From Lysinibacillus composti (lineage in GTDB: Bacteria; Bacillota; Bacilli; Bacillales_A; Planococcaceae): 40,352 nucleotides of DNA. The translations under genes and the position numbers were made by a program. The notes under the pieces were generated by a model. That model had not been told where the DNA came from and did no database searches. It saw nothing but the letters and a program-made list of their open reading frames with translations. The stretch is taken from positions 1 through 40,352 of the forward strand of contig NZ_JAFBDY010000029.1 of the NCBI RefSeq assembly GCF_016908465.1, written 5' to 3'. How positions within the stretch are numbered: position 1 is the stretch's first letter; each line of letters opens with the position of its first letter. Shown in pieces: positions 9,607-18,776 of the stretch.

Positions 9607-10015
9607 GTGTTTATAAATATAAATTTTCACTCTTTTATGAATATACAAACAGATGAGGGAAACAGAACAGTTTGGTAGAGGAATATCGTTTGTAATTTTT
9701 AATTGAACTCCTGTATTGCATTAAATAGTTTATGTGACAGACTTTTTACTAACTTTAACGTAAAAGGTTTTTTTGTATTGTATGGACTAATCCCAGACTA
9801 AACATTCTTTAGGATTAGGTTTTAAATTGTTTGTAATTATGTTCTTTTACGTTGTGTATGAATTAAACGAATTTATTTTACGTTTTGTTAAATGAAAAGA
9901 ATGAGGGAACAATTCATAATGGACTTAATAATACAGCGTTACAGATTACTAGACTTCTAGAGAAAAAACAGGTGTGAGTCGTAGCGCGTTTACTTAAGAA
10001 TAGGAGCGTGGGCAA
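9607..10015. other. Intergenic region before the aminotransferase
   Basis: Roughly 400 AT-rich nt with no supported gene. It contains an inverted repeat CTAATCC (9787-9793) / GGATTAG (9812-9818) with an 18-nt loop, which might be an operator or RNA hairpin. The aminotransferase start has AGGAGCG upstream. Confidence 0.35.
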
Positions 10016-11371
10016 ATGTTAGAAACGAACATTGGAAAAGAGTTATTAAGCAAAGATGAAAAATACGTTTGGCATTCCATGAAACCATATAATCCAAATG
10101 CAACAATTGTGGTAGAAAAATCAGGTGGTGCACGAATTACAGATGTAGATGGAACAGAATATATCGATGCAATGGCTGGTCTTTTCTGTGTAAATGTTGG
10201 TTATGGCCGCCCAGAACTTGCTCAAGCGGCATATGAACAACTATTAAAAAATGCCTATACACCTCTTTCTCAAGGGCATGTGCCTGCAATTGAACTGGCA
10301 GAAAAGCTGAACGAAATGCTTGGTGGTGACTATGTCATCTTCTTCTCGAACAGTGGATCAGAGGCAAATGAAACAGCCTTTAAGATTGCTAGACAATATC
10401 ACCAACAAAGAGGAGAAGGATCTCGTTATAAAATTGTTTCTCGTTATCGCGCATACCATGGGAACTCAATGGGCTCTCTAGCAGCTACAGGTCAAGCAGA
10501 GCGTAAATATAAATATGAACCATTAGCACCTGGTTTCCTTCATGTAACGCCACCAGATTCATATCGTCGTAATGAAGATGAGTACACAGATGTATTAGAA
10601 ATTCCAAGTGTAAAAGATGTAGATAACGTCATGACTTGGGAATTTAGCGAAACGGTTGCGGCAATGATTTTAGAGCCAATTATTACGGGTGGGGGAGTAT
10701 TAGTTCCACCTCAAGGATATTTAAAAGGTGTAGAAGAAGTTTGTAAAAAACATGGTGCATTGTTAATTGTTGATGAAGTAATTTGTGGTTTTGGTCGCAC
10801 AGGAAAACCATTTGGCTTCATGAACTATGACGTCAAACCAGATATTATTACGATGGCAAAGGGTCTTACAAGTGCTTATTTACCATTATCAGCAACAGCC
10901 GTAAAACGTGAAATCTATGAAGAATTTACGAAGAGCGGAAATTATGATTTCTTCCGTCATGTAAATACATTCGGTGGTAGCCCAGCTTCATGCGCACTGG
11001 CATTAAAGAACCTTGAAATCATGGAAAATGAAAAGTTATTTGAACGTTCAGCGGAAAAAGGTGCAGAAATCATTGAGAAGCTACAAAATGCTTTAAATGA
11101 TCATCCATATGTTGGGGATGTACGTGGAAAAGGTTTGATTATTGGGGTTGAGTTAGTAAAAGACCGAACAACAAAAGAACCTTTAGATGTAGCATTAGTA
11201 AATCAAGTAGTCGCATCATGTAAAGAAAATGGCGTTATCATTGGGAAAAATGGTACAACAGTTGCTGGCTTTAATAATGTCCTTCAATTGTCACCACCAT
11301 TAAGTATTCCAGAAGAAGATATTGAAATCGTTCTGAACACATTAGTGGATGCGATTAACAAATTAAAATAA
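10016..11371 (+). CDS. Class III (omega) aminotransferase, probably pyruvate-dependent
   Basis: A 451-aa PLP-dependent transaminase of the class III family. Key residues visible: phosphate-binding SGSEANE (113-119), IVDEV with the pyridine-binding Asp at about 253, and MAKGLTSAYLP with the Schiff-base Lys at about 282. FGGSPASCA supplies the Thr-equivalent region. The family transfers amino groups from beta- or omega-amino compounds (beta-alanine, taurine, GABA, polyamines) usually to pyruvate. Alanine dehydrogenase follows 74 nt downstream, which fits an L-alanine-forming enzyme: Ald would regenerate pyruvate and release ammonium. Substrate is not decided by the sequence; beta-alanine:pyruvate and taurine:pyruvate transaminases are the nearest ideas. 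No sulfoacetaldehyde acetyltransferase gene is nearby. Confidence 0.85.
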   Translation: MLETNIGKELLSKDEKYVWHSMKPYNPNATIVVEKSGGARITDVDGTEYIDAMAGLFCVNVGYGRPELAQAAYEQLLKNAYTPLSQGHVPAIELAEKLNEMLGGDYVIFFSNSGSEANETAFKIARQYHQQRGEGSRYKIVSRYRAYHGNSMGSLAATGQAERKYKYEPLAPGFLHVTPPDSYRRNEDEYTDVLEIPSVKDVDNVMTWEFSETVAAMILEPIITGGGVLVPPQGYLKGVEEVCKKHGALLIVDEVICGFGRTGKPFGFMNYDVKPDIITMAKGLTSAYLPLSATAVKREIYEEFTKSGNYDFFRHVNTFGGSPASCALALKNLEIMENEKLFERSAEKGAEIIEKLQNALNDHPYVGDVRGKGLIIGVELVKDRTTKEPLDVALVNQVVASCKENGVIIGKNGTTVAGFNNVLQLSPPLSIPEEDIEIVLNTLVDAINKLK

Positions 11372-11445
11372 ACACAGTTGCATTTAGAAAATACAAGAAG
11401 TACACAAAAAACTAGTAATTAAAACACAACAAAGGGGATAATCAT

Positions 11446-12579
11446 ATGAAAATTGGAATTCCAAAAGAGGTTAAAGTATTAGAAAATCGTGTAGCAATCA
11501 CTCCAGCAGGGGTAAAAATGTTAGCAAACGCAGGTCATGAAATCATCGTGGAACGAAATGCTGGAAAGCAATCAGGCTTTTTAGACGAATTGTATGAGCA
11601 AGCAGGCGCAACAATCGTTGAAACAGCAAAAGAAGCATGGGATGCGGAAATGGTTCTTAAGGTAAAAGAACCGATTGAACAGGAGTACCAATATTTCCGT
11701 GAAGGGCTCATTTTATTTACGTATCTTCACCTTGCTGCAGATCGCCCATTAACATTAGAGTTACAAAAGAAGAAAGTCGTTAGTATTGCGTATGAAACAG
11801 TACAATTAGAAAACCGTTCACTACCATTATTAACACCAATGAGTGAAGTGGCGGGAAGAATGGCTGCACAAATTGGGGCACAGTTACTTGAAAGAACACA
11901 TGGTGGAAAAGGAATTCTGCTTTCGGGAGTTCCAGGTGTAAAACGCGCAACAGTTACAGTAATTGGTGGCGGTGTTGTAGGATACAATGCGGCGAAAATC
12001 GCTGTAGGTCTAGGGGCAGACGTAACTGTGCTTGATGTGAATCCAGCAAGACTACGCGAATTGGATAGTATTTTTGGAACTGCAATTTCGACATTAGTTT
12101 CAAATGAATACAATATCGAAGAACAAGTGGCGAAATCTGATTTAGTTATTGGTGCAGTATTAATTCCAGGGGCAAAAGCACCTAAGCTTGTAACAGAAAG
12201 AATGATTAGCAAAATGGAGGAAAACTCTGTTGTAGTAGACGTTGCAATTGACCAAGGCGGTATTTTTGAAACGGCTGACCACGTAACAACACATGATAAC
12301 CCAACATATTTAAAACATGGTGTGGTTCATTATGCGGTAGGAAATATGCCAGGTGCAGTACCAAAAACATCTTCTGTGGCATTAACAAACGTAACAATTC
12401 CTTATGCACTACAAATTGCGAATAAGGGCTATGCAAAAGCATTATTAGATGACCCAGCTCTATTAAAAGGATTAAACACACTTGAAGGTCAAATTACGTA
12501 CGACAAAGTAGCAGAAGCACATGACTTACCTTATGTACCTTCTGAGAAACTATTAAATAAAACTGAAGTAGCAATTTAA
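11446..12579 (+). CDS. ald: Alanine dehydrogenase
   Basis: A 377-aa NAD-dependent L-alanine dehydrogenase (L-alanine + NAD + water to pyruvate + ammonium + NADH), the normal length for the hexameric cytosolic enzyme. [20 protein letters not shown] is the family N-terminus. Catalytic residues appear at the canonical numbers: K74 (VLKVKEP), H95 (YLHLA) and D269 (VAIDQGG). The Rossmann motif GGGVVG is at 174-179, with D197 positioned for NAD ribose binding. The start has AAAGGGG upstream. It lies directly after the omega-aminotransferase and ahead of a strong terminator, so the two probably form one unit. In spore formers Ald also supports sporulation and alanine use. Confidence 0.96.
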   Translation: MKIGIPKEVKVLENRVAITPAGVKMLANAGHEIIVERNAGKQSGFLDELYEQAGATIVETAKEAWDAEMVLKVKEPIEQEYQYFREGLILFTYLHLAADRPLTLELQKKKVVSIAYETVQLENRSLPLLTPMSEVAGRMAAQIGAQLLERTHGGKGILLSGVPGVKRATVTVIGGGVVGYNAAKIAVGLGADVTVLDVNPARLRELDSIFGTAISTLVSNEYNIEEQVAKSDLVIGAVLIPGAKAPKLVTERMISKMEENSVVVDVAIDQGGIFETADHVTTHDNPTYLKHGVVHYAVGNMPGAVPKTSSVALTNVTIPYALQIANKGYAKALLDDPALLKGLNTLEGQITYDKVAEAHDLPYVPSEKLLNKTEVAI

Positions 12580-12589
12580 TATGAAACTC

Positions 12590-12634
12590 AAGCTGATCTA
12601 AAGAGAAACACACTCTCTTAGGTCAGCTTTTTTT
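12590..12634 (+). terminator. Terminator after ald
   Basis: Stem AAGCTGATCTAA / TTAGGTCAGCTT extended by AGAG/CTCT and followed by a run of seven T. A canonical rho-independent terminator closing the aminotransferase-ald unit. Confidence 0.88.
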
Positions 12635-13063
12635 AGTGGAACATAGCTTTCGTAGTAAAAGAAACATCGAGGAGAGTTAGAGCTGTGGTGACAAATAAGT
12701 GCCTAGACTACAGCTTTACGACAAAATACGAGACTTTTTCCAAAATATTTCCCGAGAAATGTTTGATTTTGTTAAAAGGATAAAAAATTCAGCTTCTTGA
12801 CCGTGACAATAACAAGTAAAATAGTACAGACCTTTGAATTATATAAGTAAGTTGAGTTTTAGATTCTTATGAGAATTACTCACAACGCCGATAAACCTTC
12901 AAAATTTGAGATTAAATCTACTAAAGTCGCGAACAATCCCAATGTCTTCATGTAAGATGCAAAAACAGGCTATTATCACACTAGACGAAATGATAGGCAT
13001 TTTACATACTTAATCCTCACAAAAATCCCACTGAAAATATGAATAACCTAGTACATTCGTTTA
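12635..13063. other. Gene-poor intergenic stretch with inverted repeats
   Basis: About 430 nt with no supported gene. It contains an imperfect stem AGCTGTGGT (12681-12689) / ACTACAGCT (12707-12715) and one copy of a 23-nt word shared exactly with 24601-24623. It may carry a small RNA or regulatory sites, but nothing is certain. Confidence 0.35.
12742..12764. repeat. Copy 1 of a shared 23-nt near-palindromic word
   Basis: This 23-nt stretch is identical to 24601-24623. Its core ATTTCCCGAGAAAT (12747-12760) is a near-perfect palindrome of the form ATTTCYCGRGAAAT. Both copies are intergenic and flanked by unrelated sequence, suggesting a protein-binding site rather than a duplicated gene fragment. 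Confidence 0.5.
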
Positions 13064-13091
13064 ACTACCAATAAAAAAAGTTCATAGAATG
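13064..13091 (+). promoter_or_regulatory. SigK-like promoter of the first PKD-protein gene
   Basis: AC (13064-13065), 17-nt spacer, then CATAGAATG (13083-13091), close to the SigK pattern AC-N16/17-CATANNNTA with one mismatch. The same AC-N17-CATANNNTG arrangement lies 86 nt before the paralogous gene at 18882; here it is 85 nt before the start. The matched geometry is the main support. Confidence 0.55.
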
Positions 13092-13167
13092 TTATGAAAA
13101 CAATTAATAGAGGTAGGAAATTCAATCCATAAATCTATTAGTTTATTAAATAATAAAGGAGAATTCT

Positions 13168-15183
13168 ATGAAAGTTGGACCAATAAACGCTCTCAATGGA
13201 TTTCCTCTATGGTATAAGGATCGTAATGGTCTACGGCTCATGTTGAATACAGACCCGAATGATCCATTTAACCTGATCACTACTTCAGATTTACCAAACC
13301 CAGGGCAACCTGTATCATTTCCCGACAATTTTCCGGAAGAAGCATTTTACTTTTCAGCTGAAGCGCAAATGGTAACCGGAACAGACGAAAGAGCACGTCT
13401 TGTTTTGGCTTTGGAAGCTGCATTTGTAAATGATGAACCGAAAGAAGGAGAACAAATTGTATTTGGCCGCGTACGTATTCGAGTTGCAGGACTTGTGGCA
13501 GGTGCAACCTATACCGTGACTCATCCGTATGGCCAGGATACTTTCGTTGCTGAAGATGATGGAGATGGCGGTGGAGAAATTAATTACACTCAAGATATCG
13601 GCGGCTTAAATGGTGGGAATTTTGAATTAGCAACGAGGAGTCGAATTGATCCGTTTTTACGATGGGACCCTAGTATACCTCCAGCTGCTCCTTCGGGATA
13701 TATAGGTGATCCTAATACACCTCATGAAGTTATTGGAAGTGTAGTGTCAGAGAATGTATTTAGAATTGAAGGACCTGGTATTGGGATTGGTTCGCCCAAT
13801 CAAGTAGGAGATAATCCTGACATGATCGAAACAAGACTGTTTAGTGTAGCTGGGAAAATATCTACCGTTTCAGGTGTTGAAACTGCACGTGCTACTTACT
13901 CACAAAGTGATGCAACGGGTGGCTATATTGATGTCTTCGCCTTTTCTGATCCTGATGTTACGCCTCAAGTAATAGAAGCAACTGCAGTTGGAGTAAATCC
14001 AACTGTTCTGGAAGGAGCAAATGGACGTTATTTTGCTCGACTAGGATTTGTTGGAGAAAGTCCGCCTAGTACTTTAACTGTTTCCAATAGGAGTGATATT
14101 CCACCAAGCGTAAGTGAAATTGAACCAGTTGATTATATTACTGCCAAAGCAAACTATGATAATGATACGAATACACTGACAATTACGGCTACATCGAGCG
14201 ATACTTTCCGAAATATTACGCTTAACGTAGAGGATTACGGAGAAGGTGTGTTAGACATCCCTGTATCAAGGATTACCTTTGCAGTTCCGCCTACCGTTAC
14301 GATTACATCTTCTGTAGGGGGACGTGTGACAATTCCTGTGACCATTAATGGCTCGGAAACTCCTCCAACTGGGGTCGAAGCAAATGCTGGAGACGATCAA
14401 ACGGTCATAATTGGTTCAGAAGTAACACTTGATGGAAGGGGTTCATCGGGACCGATTACTGGTTATCAGTGGGTACAAATTTCAGGCACTGAAGTTGTTT
14501 TAGAGGGTGCAGATACAGTAACGCCTACTTTTATTGCGCCGAATTCCCCGACGCCTCTTGACAGTCCACTTATATTTGAGCTGACAGTATTTGGAGAAGG
14601 TGGACCTAGTATGGATTCTGTAGCAGTTGAAGTAATTAATGAAGTACCAGCACCGATTGCTAATGCAGGTCCTAATCAAACAGTTCAACAAGGTTCACTT
14701 GTTACGTTAAATGGTAGTGCTACAGGAGTAGTTACATCATTCCAATGGACGCAAGTTTCGGGTCCACAGGTAGTACTGTCCAATCCAAATTCACCGACTT
14801 CAACGTTTATTTACCCTAAATCAACTGAGCGTTTAGAATTCCAGTTAACAGCTTTTGGTCCAGGAGGAAGTGACTCGGATACAGTAGAAATTTCAACAGT
14901 TAACGATATTTTAACGATTGACCGAGTGGAATTCAGAACACGTGATTCGGAGTGGAGAATTTCAGGTACTTCTAGCGTGTCTGGACCAGGTGTGACAATT
15001 ACGATTTATCTTGGGCGTACATTAAATGGTGTAATCCTCGCACAAGTACCAGTAGATGCATTAGGTGAATGGGAATACCGTGTTGAGCCATCTGCTGTGC
15101 AGCCTGACGCAACAAGAGCTATCTCGATTAAATCTAGTTCAGGGGGGACACTACTCAATGTACCTATTAATGTACGAAATTAA
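13168..15183 (+). CDS. Large PKD-domain protein, probable spore-surface component (paralogue 1)
   Basis: A 671-aa protein without a signal peptide or membrane helix. Residues 1-240 form an N-terminal region starting MKVGPINALNGFPLWYKD, which I recall from uncharacterised proteins of several phyla but cannot name. Residues about 240-400 look like beta-sandwich repeats. Two PKD-like domains follow: about 403-491 (ANAGDDQTVIIGSEVTLDG, YQWVQISG) and about 494-577 (ANAGPNQTVQQGSLVTLNG, FQWTQVSG). A last Ig-like module spans about 583-671. The paralogue at 18882 has one PKD domain fewer. A good AAAGGAG precedes the ATG. The gene after it overlaps by 26 nt. Lack of a secretion signal, a SigK-like promoter and a BclA-CTD-like partner suggest assembly onto the spore from the mother cell; this is inference. 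Confidence 0.7.
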   Translation: MKVGPINALNGFPLWYKDRNGLRLMLNTDPNDPFNLITTSDLPNPGQPVSFPDNFPEEAFYFSAEAQMVTGTDERARLVLALEAAFVNDEPKEGEQIVFGRVRIRVAGLVAGATYTVTHPYGQDTFVAEDDGDGGGEINYTQDIGGLNGGNFELATRSRIDPFLRWDPSIPPAAPSGYIGDPNTPHEVIGSVVSENVFRIEGPGIGIGSPNQVGDNPDMIETRLFSVAGKISTVSGVETARATYSQSDATGGYIDVFAFSDPDVTPQVIEATAVGVNPTVLEGANGRYFARLGFVGESPPSTLTVSNRSDIPPSVSEIEPVDYITAKANYDNDTNTLTITATSSDTFRNITLNVEDYGEGVLDIPVSRITFAVPPTVTITSSVGGRVTIPVTINGSETPPTGVEANAGDDQTVIIGSEVTLDGRGSSGPITGYQWVQISGTEVVLEGADTVTPTFIAPNSPTPLDSPLIFELTVFGEGGPSMDSVAVEVINEVPAPIANAGPNQTVQQGSLVTLNGSATGVVTSFQWTQVSGPQVVLSNPNSPTSTFIYPKSTERLEFQLTAFGPGGSDSDTVEISTVNDILTIDRVEFRTRDSEWRISGTSSVSGPGVTITIYLGRTLNGVILAQVPVDALGEWEYRVEPSAVQPDATRAISIKSSSGGTLLNVPINVRN

Positions 15184-15796
15184 GAAACAGCAAAGAATGG
15201 TAAATCGTAAGTTACAAGAACTTATGAAAATGTTCGATGACTATTCTTGTGATTGCTACGAGGAAGAGCAAATTTTAATGAAAGACCTGAAAAGACAACT
15301 GTTTATTTTAGATAAGAGACTAATGGAACTAATGGATTATTGTAATTGTTCGAGAACGCCTTGTCATTGTAAGTGTCCGAAGCCTGACCCAGATCCACCA
15401 ACACCACCTGTTTTGCTAGCTCCTGCATATGCATATGCCTATACAACATCTGGTGGCAATGAAGGTGGTACTGTCAGATTTGAAATTGCGACACCTCGCC
15501 ATGATGATATTGAGTTAACGTCAGAAGGGTTAAAAGTTTTAAGAACAGGTCTGTACCAAATTAGCTATACGGCTACAGTAGAGGCTGGTAGTGTAACCAA
15601 CACTGCAAGTTTCCGTATAGATGTAAATGATGAAATACAGGTTCAGCCATCGATTATTGAGACTACAGTTTCTCAACATTTGGCATTTACTTTATTGTTT
15701 TCGTTATTAGAGGGGGATGTAGTAAAACTCGTAGCAGACTTACCAGAGGGCTATAGATATACAAATGCAACTCTACAATTATTGCAGGTGGAGTAA
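15158..15796 (+). CDS. Coiled-coil, Cys-rich protein with BclA/C1q-like C-terminal domain (paralogue 1)
   Basis: A 212-aa protein. Residues 1-60 are helical and charged (EIKKQQRMVNRKLQELMKM), probably a trimerising or dimerising coiled coil. Residues 61-84 are Cys- and Pro-rich (YCNCSRTPCHCKCPKPDPDP), seven Cys in all with C31 and C33. Residues about 88-212 look like a C1q/TNF-type jelly roll (GLYQISYTATV, TNATLQLLQVE), comparable to the C-terminal domain of exosporium BclA but without a collagen stretch. The ATG at 15158 is chosen because AGGGGGG lies about 10 nt upstream and the same arrangement is conserved in the paralogous pair; a second ATG at 15170 is possible. It overlaps the upstream gene by 26 nt, so translation is likely coupled. 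Probable disulfide-cross-linked spore-surface protein. Confidence 0.65.
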   Translation: MYLLMYEIKKQQRMVNRKLQELMKMFDDYSCDCYEEEQILMKDLKRQLFILDKRLMELMDYCNCSRTPCHCKCPKPDPDPPTPPVLLAPAYAYAYTTSGGNEGGTVRFEIATPRHDDIELTSEGLKVLRTGLYQISYTATVEAGSVTNTASFRIDVNDEIQVQPSIIETTVSQHLAFTLLFSLLEGDVVKLVADLPEGYRYTNATLQLLQVE

Positions 15797-15843
15797 ATTT
15801 TAAAATATAGAAAACATGGTGAATTAATAAGTAGGAAGATAGG

Positions 15844-15872
15844 AACCTGTGCTGAAAATGCATGGGTTTTTT
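15844..15872 (+). terminator. Terminator after first PKD/jelly-roll pair
   Basis: Stem AACCTGTGC / GCATGGGTT (two G-T wobbles) followed by six T. It closes the two-gene unit. Confidence 0.7.
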
Positions 15873-16076
15873 GTTGTTAACAATTTAAAAGCCTTCCAGT
15901 GATTATTCTAATAAAGTAATAGTGATGCAGGATAAGTATACTAGCTGCAAAAGCAAGAAAAATTAGCTTAAATAATTATTTATGTAAGGTATAATATTCT
16001 ATATAGTGGAATTAGAAATCATATAACGGAATAGAAATTGATAAAAGTAAGTCCCCAAAAAACGTAAAAGGAAGCG

Positions 16077-16823
16077 GTGACTCCCGTGCAATCAATCGAT
16101 CGAGCAATGAACATTATTAAAGTGTTAGCATCAAAATCTAATGAAAACTGGCTTTCCATAACCGAACTATCGAAAGAATGTGAGCTTCCAGTTAGTACAA
16201 TACATCGGTTGTTAAAATCTTTAGAGGAACACGATTTAATACAACAAGACTTGAGAACAAAAGAATATGGTCTTGGTTCGATTTGGTTAGAATATGGTTT
16301 GCAAATGTATGATTCAATTGATATAACAAGCCAAATCAAAGTGGAAATGGAAGAACTGATGCGGCAAGTTAATGAAAGTATCTATTTTAATAAACCAATG
16401 GGGATGGAATCTTTAATTATTGAACGAATTGATAGTCCGGATAATCCAATTCGCTTTTTCGATAAGATTGGTTCAAGAATTCCCATGAATATTGGTGCTG
16501 CTAATAAAACGATGCTAGCTTATATGCCTTATCGAGAGACGGAAAACATTGTGAATACTTTGATTCCTGAAAATGATCGACCTGGATTTTGGGCAACACT
16601 TCACCAAGTAAAAACAAATGGTTATGCTATAAGTCGGGGGGAGCGTACTGAGGGGACGGTTGCAGTTGCGGCCCCTATTCTGAATCGTTCAGGGGAAGTT
16701 GAGGGAGCCGTTAGTATTGGCTGTGTTAGTTTTAATATAAAGGAAGAGCGATTAGAATTTCTAATAGAAAAAGTAATCAATACAGGAAAAAGGATATCTA
16801 AAAACTTAGGATATAATGGGTAA
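16077..16823 (+). CDS. IclR family transcriptional regulator
   Basis: A 248-aa IclR-type regulator. Residues about 4-65 form the winged helix-turn-helix (SIDRAMNIIKVLASKSNENW, LSITELSKECELPVSTIHRL); about 80-245 are the effector-binding domain, with GAANKTMLAYM and VAVAAPILNRSGEVEGAVSI typical of the family. A GTG at 16077 is used, but AAAAGGAAG is only 3 nt away, and a second in-frame GTG at 16086 is an alternative start. It converges on rocB across a shared terminator and lies between the two spore-surface modules. Regulation of rocB is possible but not supported by an obvious operator. It is distinct from the PcaR-like IclR protein encoded at 29779. Confidence 0.85.
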   Translation: MTPVQSIDRAMNIIKVLASKSNENWLSITELSKECELPVSTIHRLLKSLEEHDLIQQDLRTKEYGLGSIWLEYGLQMYDSIDITSQIKVEMEELMRQVNESIYFNKPMGMESLIIERIDSPDNPIRFFDKIGSRIPMNIGAANKTMLAYMPYRETENIVNTLIPENDRPGFWATLHQVKTNGYAISRGERTEGTVAVAAPILNRSGEVEGAVSIGCVSFNIKEERLEFLIEKVINTGKRISKNLGYNG

Positions 16824-16836
16824 GTTTATAATAAAG

Positions 16837-16870
16837 AAAAGAAGCAAACAAGAAATTGTTCGCTTCTTTT
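16837..16870. terminator. Bidirectional terminator between IclR gene and rocB
   Basis: AAAAGAAGC / GCTTCTTTT with inner AACAA / TTGTT. T-rich tails on both strands serve both convergent genes. Confidence 0.8.
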
Positions 16871-16899
16871 TATATTGAAGAAAGTCCGGTTTATTTAGC

Positions 16900-18537
16900 T
16901 TAAACAGTAGTCAATTTTAGCTTTTCTTCTTCGTTTTGAAACATGTTCTTTATAACTCTTTCAAGTAGCACCGGTGTATGAACGAAGGCGCTTGTTATAT
17001 GCAAGCGTTCTGAAATTTGATGTGCATCCAATCCAAATGGGCCAATATTTAGTACTGGTGCTTGTAGTTCAGCCATTTCTTTGAATGGAATCGTGTAAGC
17101 ATTACCCCAAATAGGTGTGTTCTGTTCAAATGCTGTCCATCCTTCACCTTCGTCTTGATAATTTACATAACTTAAATCACTTAATCCATTAAAATAGTGG
17201 ATTTGGTTCACTTGAACACCAAACTCTTCTAAGGAAACAGTCTTCATTAGCTCAATTGTTTCTTGAACTAATGTATCATCTGATGAGTTAACCGCAGGGT
17301 AGTAAGGCGGTGCGAATAATAAAATAATGGATGGAGCTAGTTCTTTGCAGCGAATCATTAAATGATCAGCAACTTTAAGTGATTTATCTCTTTCATCCCA
17401 TTCTTCATTATTTAGAACCTCTTGAATTAGTTGTTCCACCTGTTCATGACCTAATTTATTTTTAGCATAATCTAAAAGTTCTTGATACCTCATGACACGT
17501 ACTTCGCCAATGGCATCTATTTGTTCACGGGCACATAAGGCTTGGTAATCTTTATTACACTTGTCTGCTGCTTCTTTAGCAACTTGCTCAAACAAATTCA
17601 TTACATCGCTTGCTGTTCTTTTCATCAAGAATACATTATAAAGTGCAACTGTGCGATATGGTGTTTGTGTAGAATATTGTAATTTTAAATCCTTTTGTTG
17701 TAGTGACACCGGTAAAGGAGTGTCCTCACCGCGATCCGTTTCACGGAATAATGGATTCCATTCCATTAGCTGAGTAAGGTAAGAAGCCATATAATTTGCC
17801 GTCATACCTTTTAAAGGTTCTCCTACATGTGTTTCCTTCCCGTAGAAAAGGGCAGCTGGCATAATCTTCCCAATACTTCCGCTATAAATATAGTACTTTA
17901 AGTCACCCGGTTTTTGAGTAAAAGAAGGTTCACCATTTAGGAATAACTTATACGTAAGGCCATATTCATTACGTAATGAAGTTAGAACTTCTACTGCAGC
18001 GCGCATTCCTGCAGAATTAACTTCCTCATCGGGAACTGTGATAAGGACAAGGTTGATTGGCCAGTCTTCTGAAATAGCCTTTTCAATAAGAGACATGTGA
18101 AGAACGAGTCCCATTTTCATGTCCATAGTACCGCGACCGAATAAGAATTCCCCAGATTCTAAATCTCTCCTAACGTCCTCTTTTAAGTCATGTCTACGCT
18201 CATATAACTCTTTTGTCAGAAGTTCAGGTTGAAATGCTAACGGTTGGAGATCCCCATATTCTTCAGTTTGTACCGTATCAAAATGACTAATTAATACAAT
18301 GGTTTCTGTTGCTTCAGGATGTTTATAAAAAGCAGAAACAAATTTTCTACCATGATCGACGTCGTGTAGAGATAAGTAATTTGGATGTTGTTGATAATAA
18401 TCTAACTCTAATAATTTTTCTTCGAGTTTAATAGGGAATGTTCGTTCTCCCTCTGTATGTGTTTGGCTATCCCAGCTGACTAATTCACATAATAATGATC
18501 GTAGTTGTTCGGGTGTATTCCATTTTAGCTTCTTCAT
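16900..18537 (-). CDS. rocB: M20 family peptidase, RocB-like
   Basis: A 545-aa M20 metallohydrolase matching the RocB (arginine utilisation) family in length and motifs. VLISHFDTV supplies the first metal His/Asp, FGRGTMDMKMG the bridging Asp, and TVPDEEVNSAGM the catalytic and metal Glu pair. GPFGLDAHQISERLH at the C-terminus is the usual last His motif. The ATG at 18537 is preferred over a GTG at 18546, because AAAGGTGAT lies about 5 nt before the ATG and covers the GTG. The biochemical reaction of RocB is unsettled; it is induced with arginine catabolism in B. subtilis. Here it stands alone, away from rocDEF, convergent with an IclR gene and divergent from a spore-surface gene. Confidence 0.85.
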   Translation of the reverse strand: MKKLKWNTPEQLRSLLCELVSWDSQTHTEGERTFPIKLEEKLLELDYYQQHPNYLSLHDVDHGRKFVSAFYKHPEATETIVLISHFDTVQTEEYGDLQPLAFQPELLTKELYERRHDLKEDVRRDLESGEFLFGRGTMDMKMGLVLHMSLIEKAISEDWPINLVLITVPDEEVNSAGMRAAVEVLTSLRNEYGLTYKLFLNGEPSFTQKPGDLKYYIYSGSIGKIMPAALFYGKETHVGEPLKGMTANYMASYLTQLMEWNPLFRETDRGEDTPLPVSLQQKDLKLQYSTQTPYRTVALYNVFLMKRTASDVMNLFEQVAKEAADKCNKDYQALCAREQIDAIGEVRVMRYQELLDYAKNKLGHEQVEQLIQEVLNNEEWDERDKSLKVADHLMIRCKELAPSIILLFAPPYYPAVNSSDDTLVQETIELMKTVSLEEFGVQVNQIHYFNGLSDLSYVNYQDEGEGWTAFEQNTPIWGNAYTIPFKEMAELQAPVLNIGPFGLDAHQISERLHITSAFVHTPVLLERVIKNMFQNEEEKLKLTTV

Positions 18538-18776
18538 TCTAATCACCTTTTTCTTTAATAGTAGGATACCGGAAGACTTGCATTTGTGATTTCTTTTTCA
18601 TAATGTGGAAAAGTATTTTGAACAATGGAAAAACTAAATAAAATATACCATTCTAGTCATTTTCGTGTCAATAATTATCTAAATATTTCATTATTTGAAT
18701 AGCTGATATGGGTGGACAGGTAACTGCGAACTTCTTTAAAGAAAAATGGGGAGGAAAACACTCCTTTACTCCTTTA
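18538..18776. other. Intergenic region between rocB and second PKD gene
   Basis: Divergent intergenic stretch holding the rocB promoter on the minus strand. No SigL-type -24/-12 element was recognised for rocB. An inverted repeat GGAG..AAACACTCC lies near 18750-18764. Confidence 0.3.

Noticed and set aside
11727..12481. Long minus-strand frames inside ald
   Set aside because: Shadows of a highly conserved enzyme gene on the opposite strand, without start signals.
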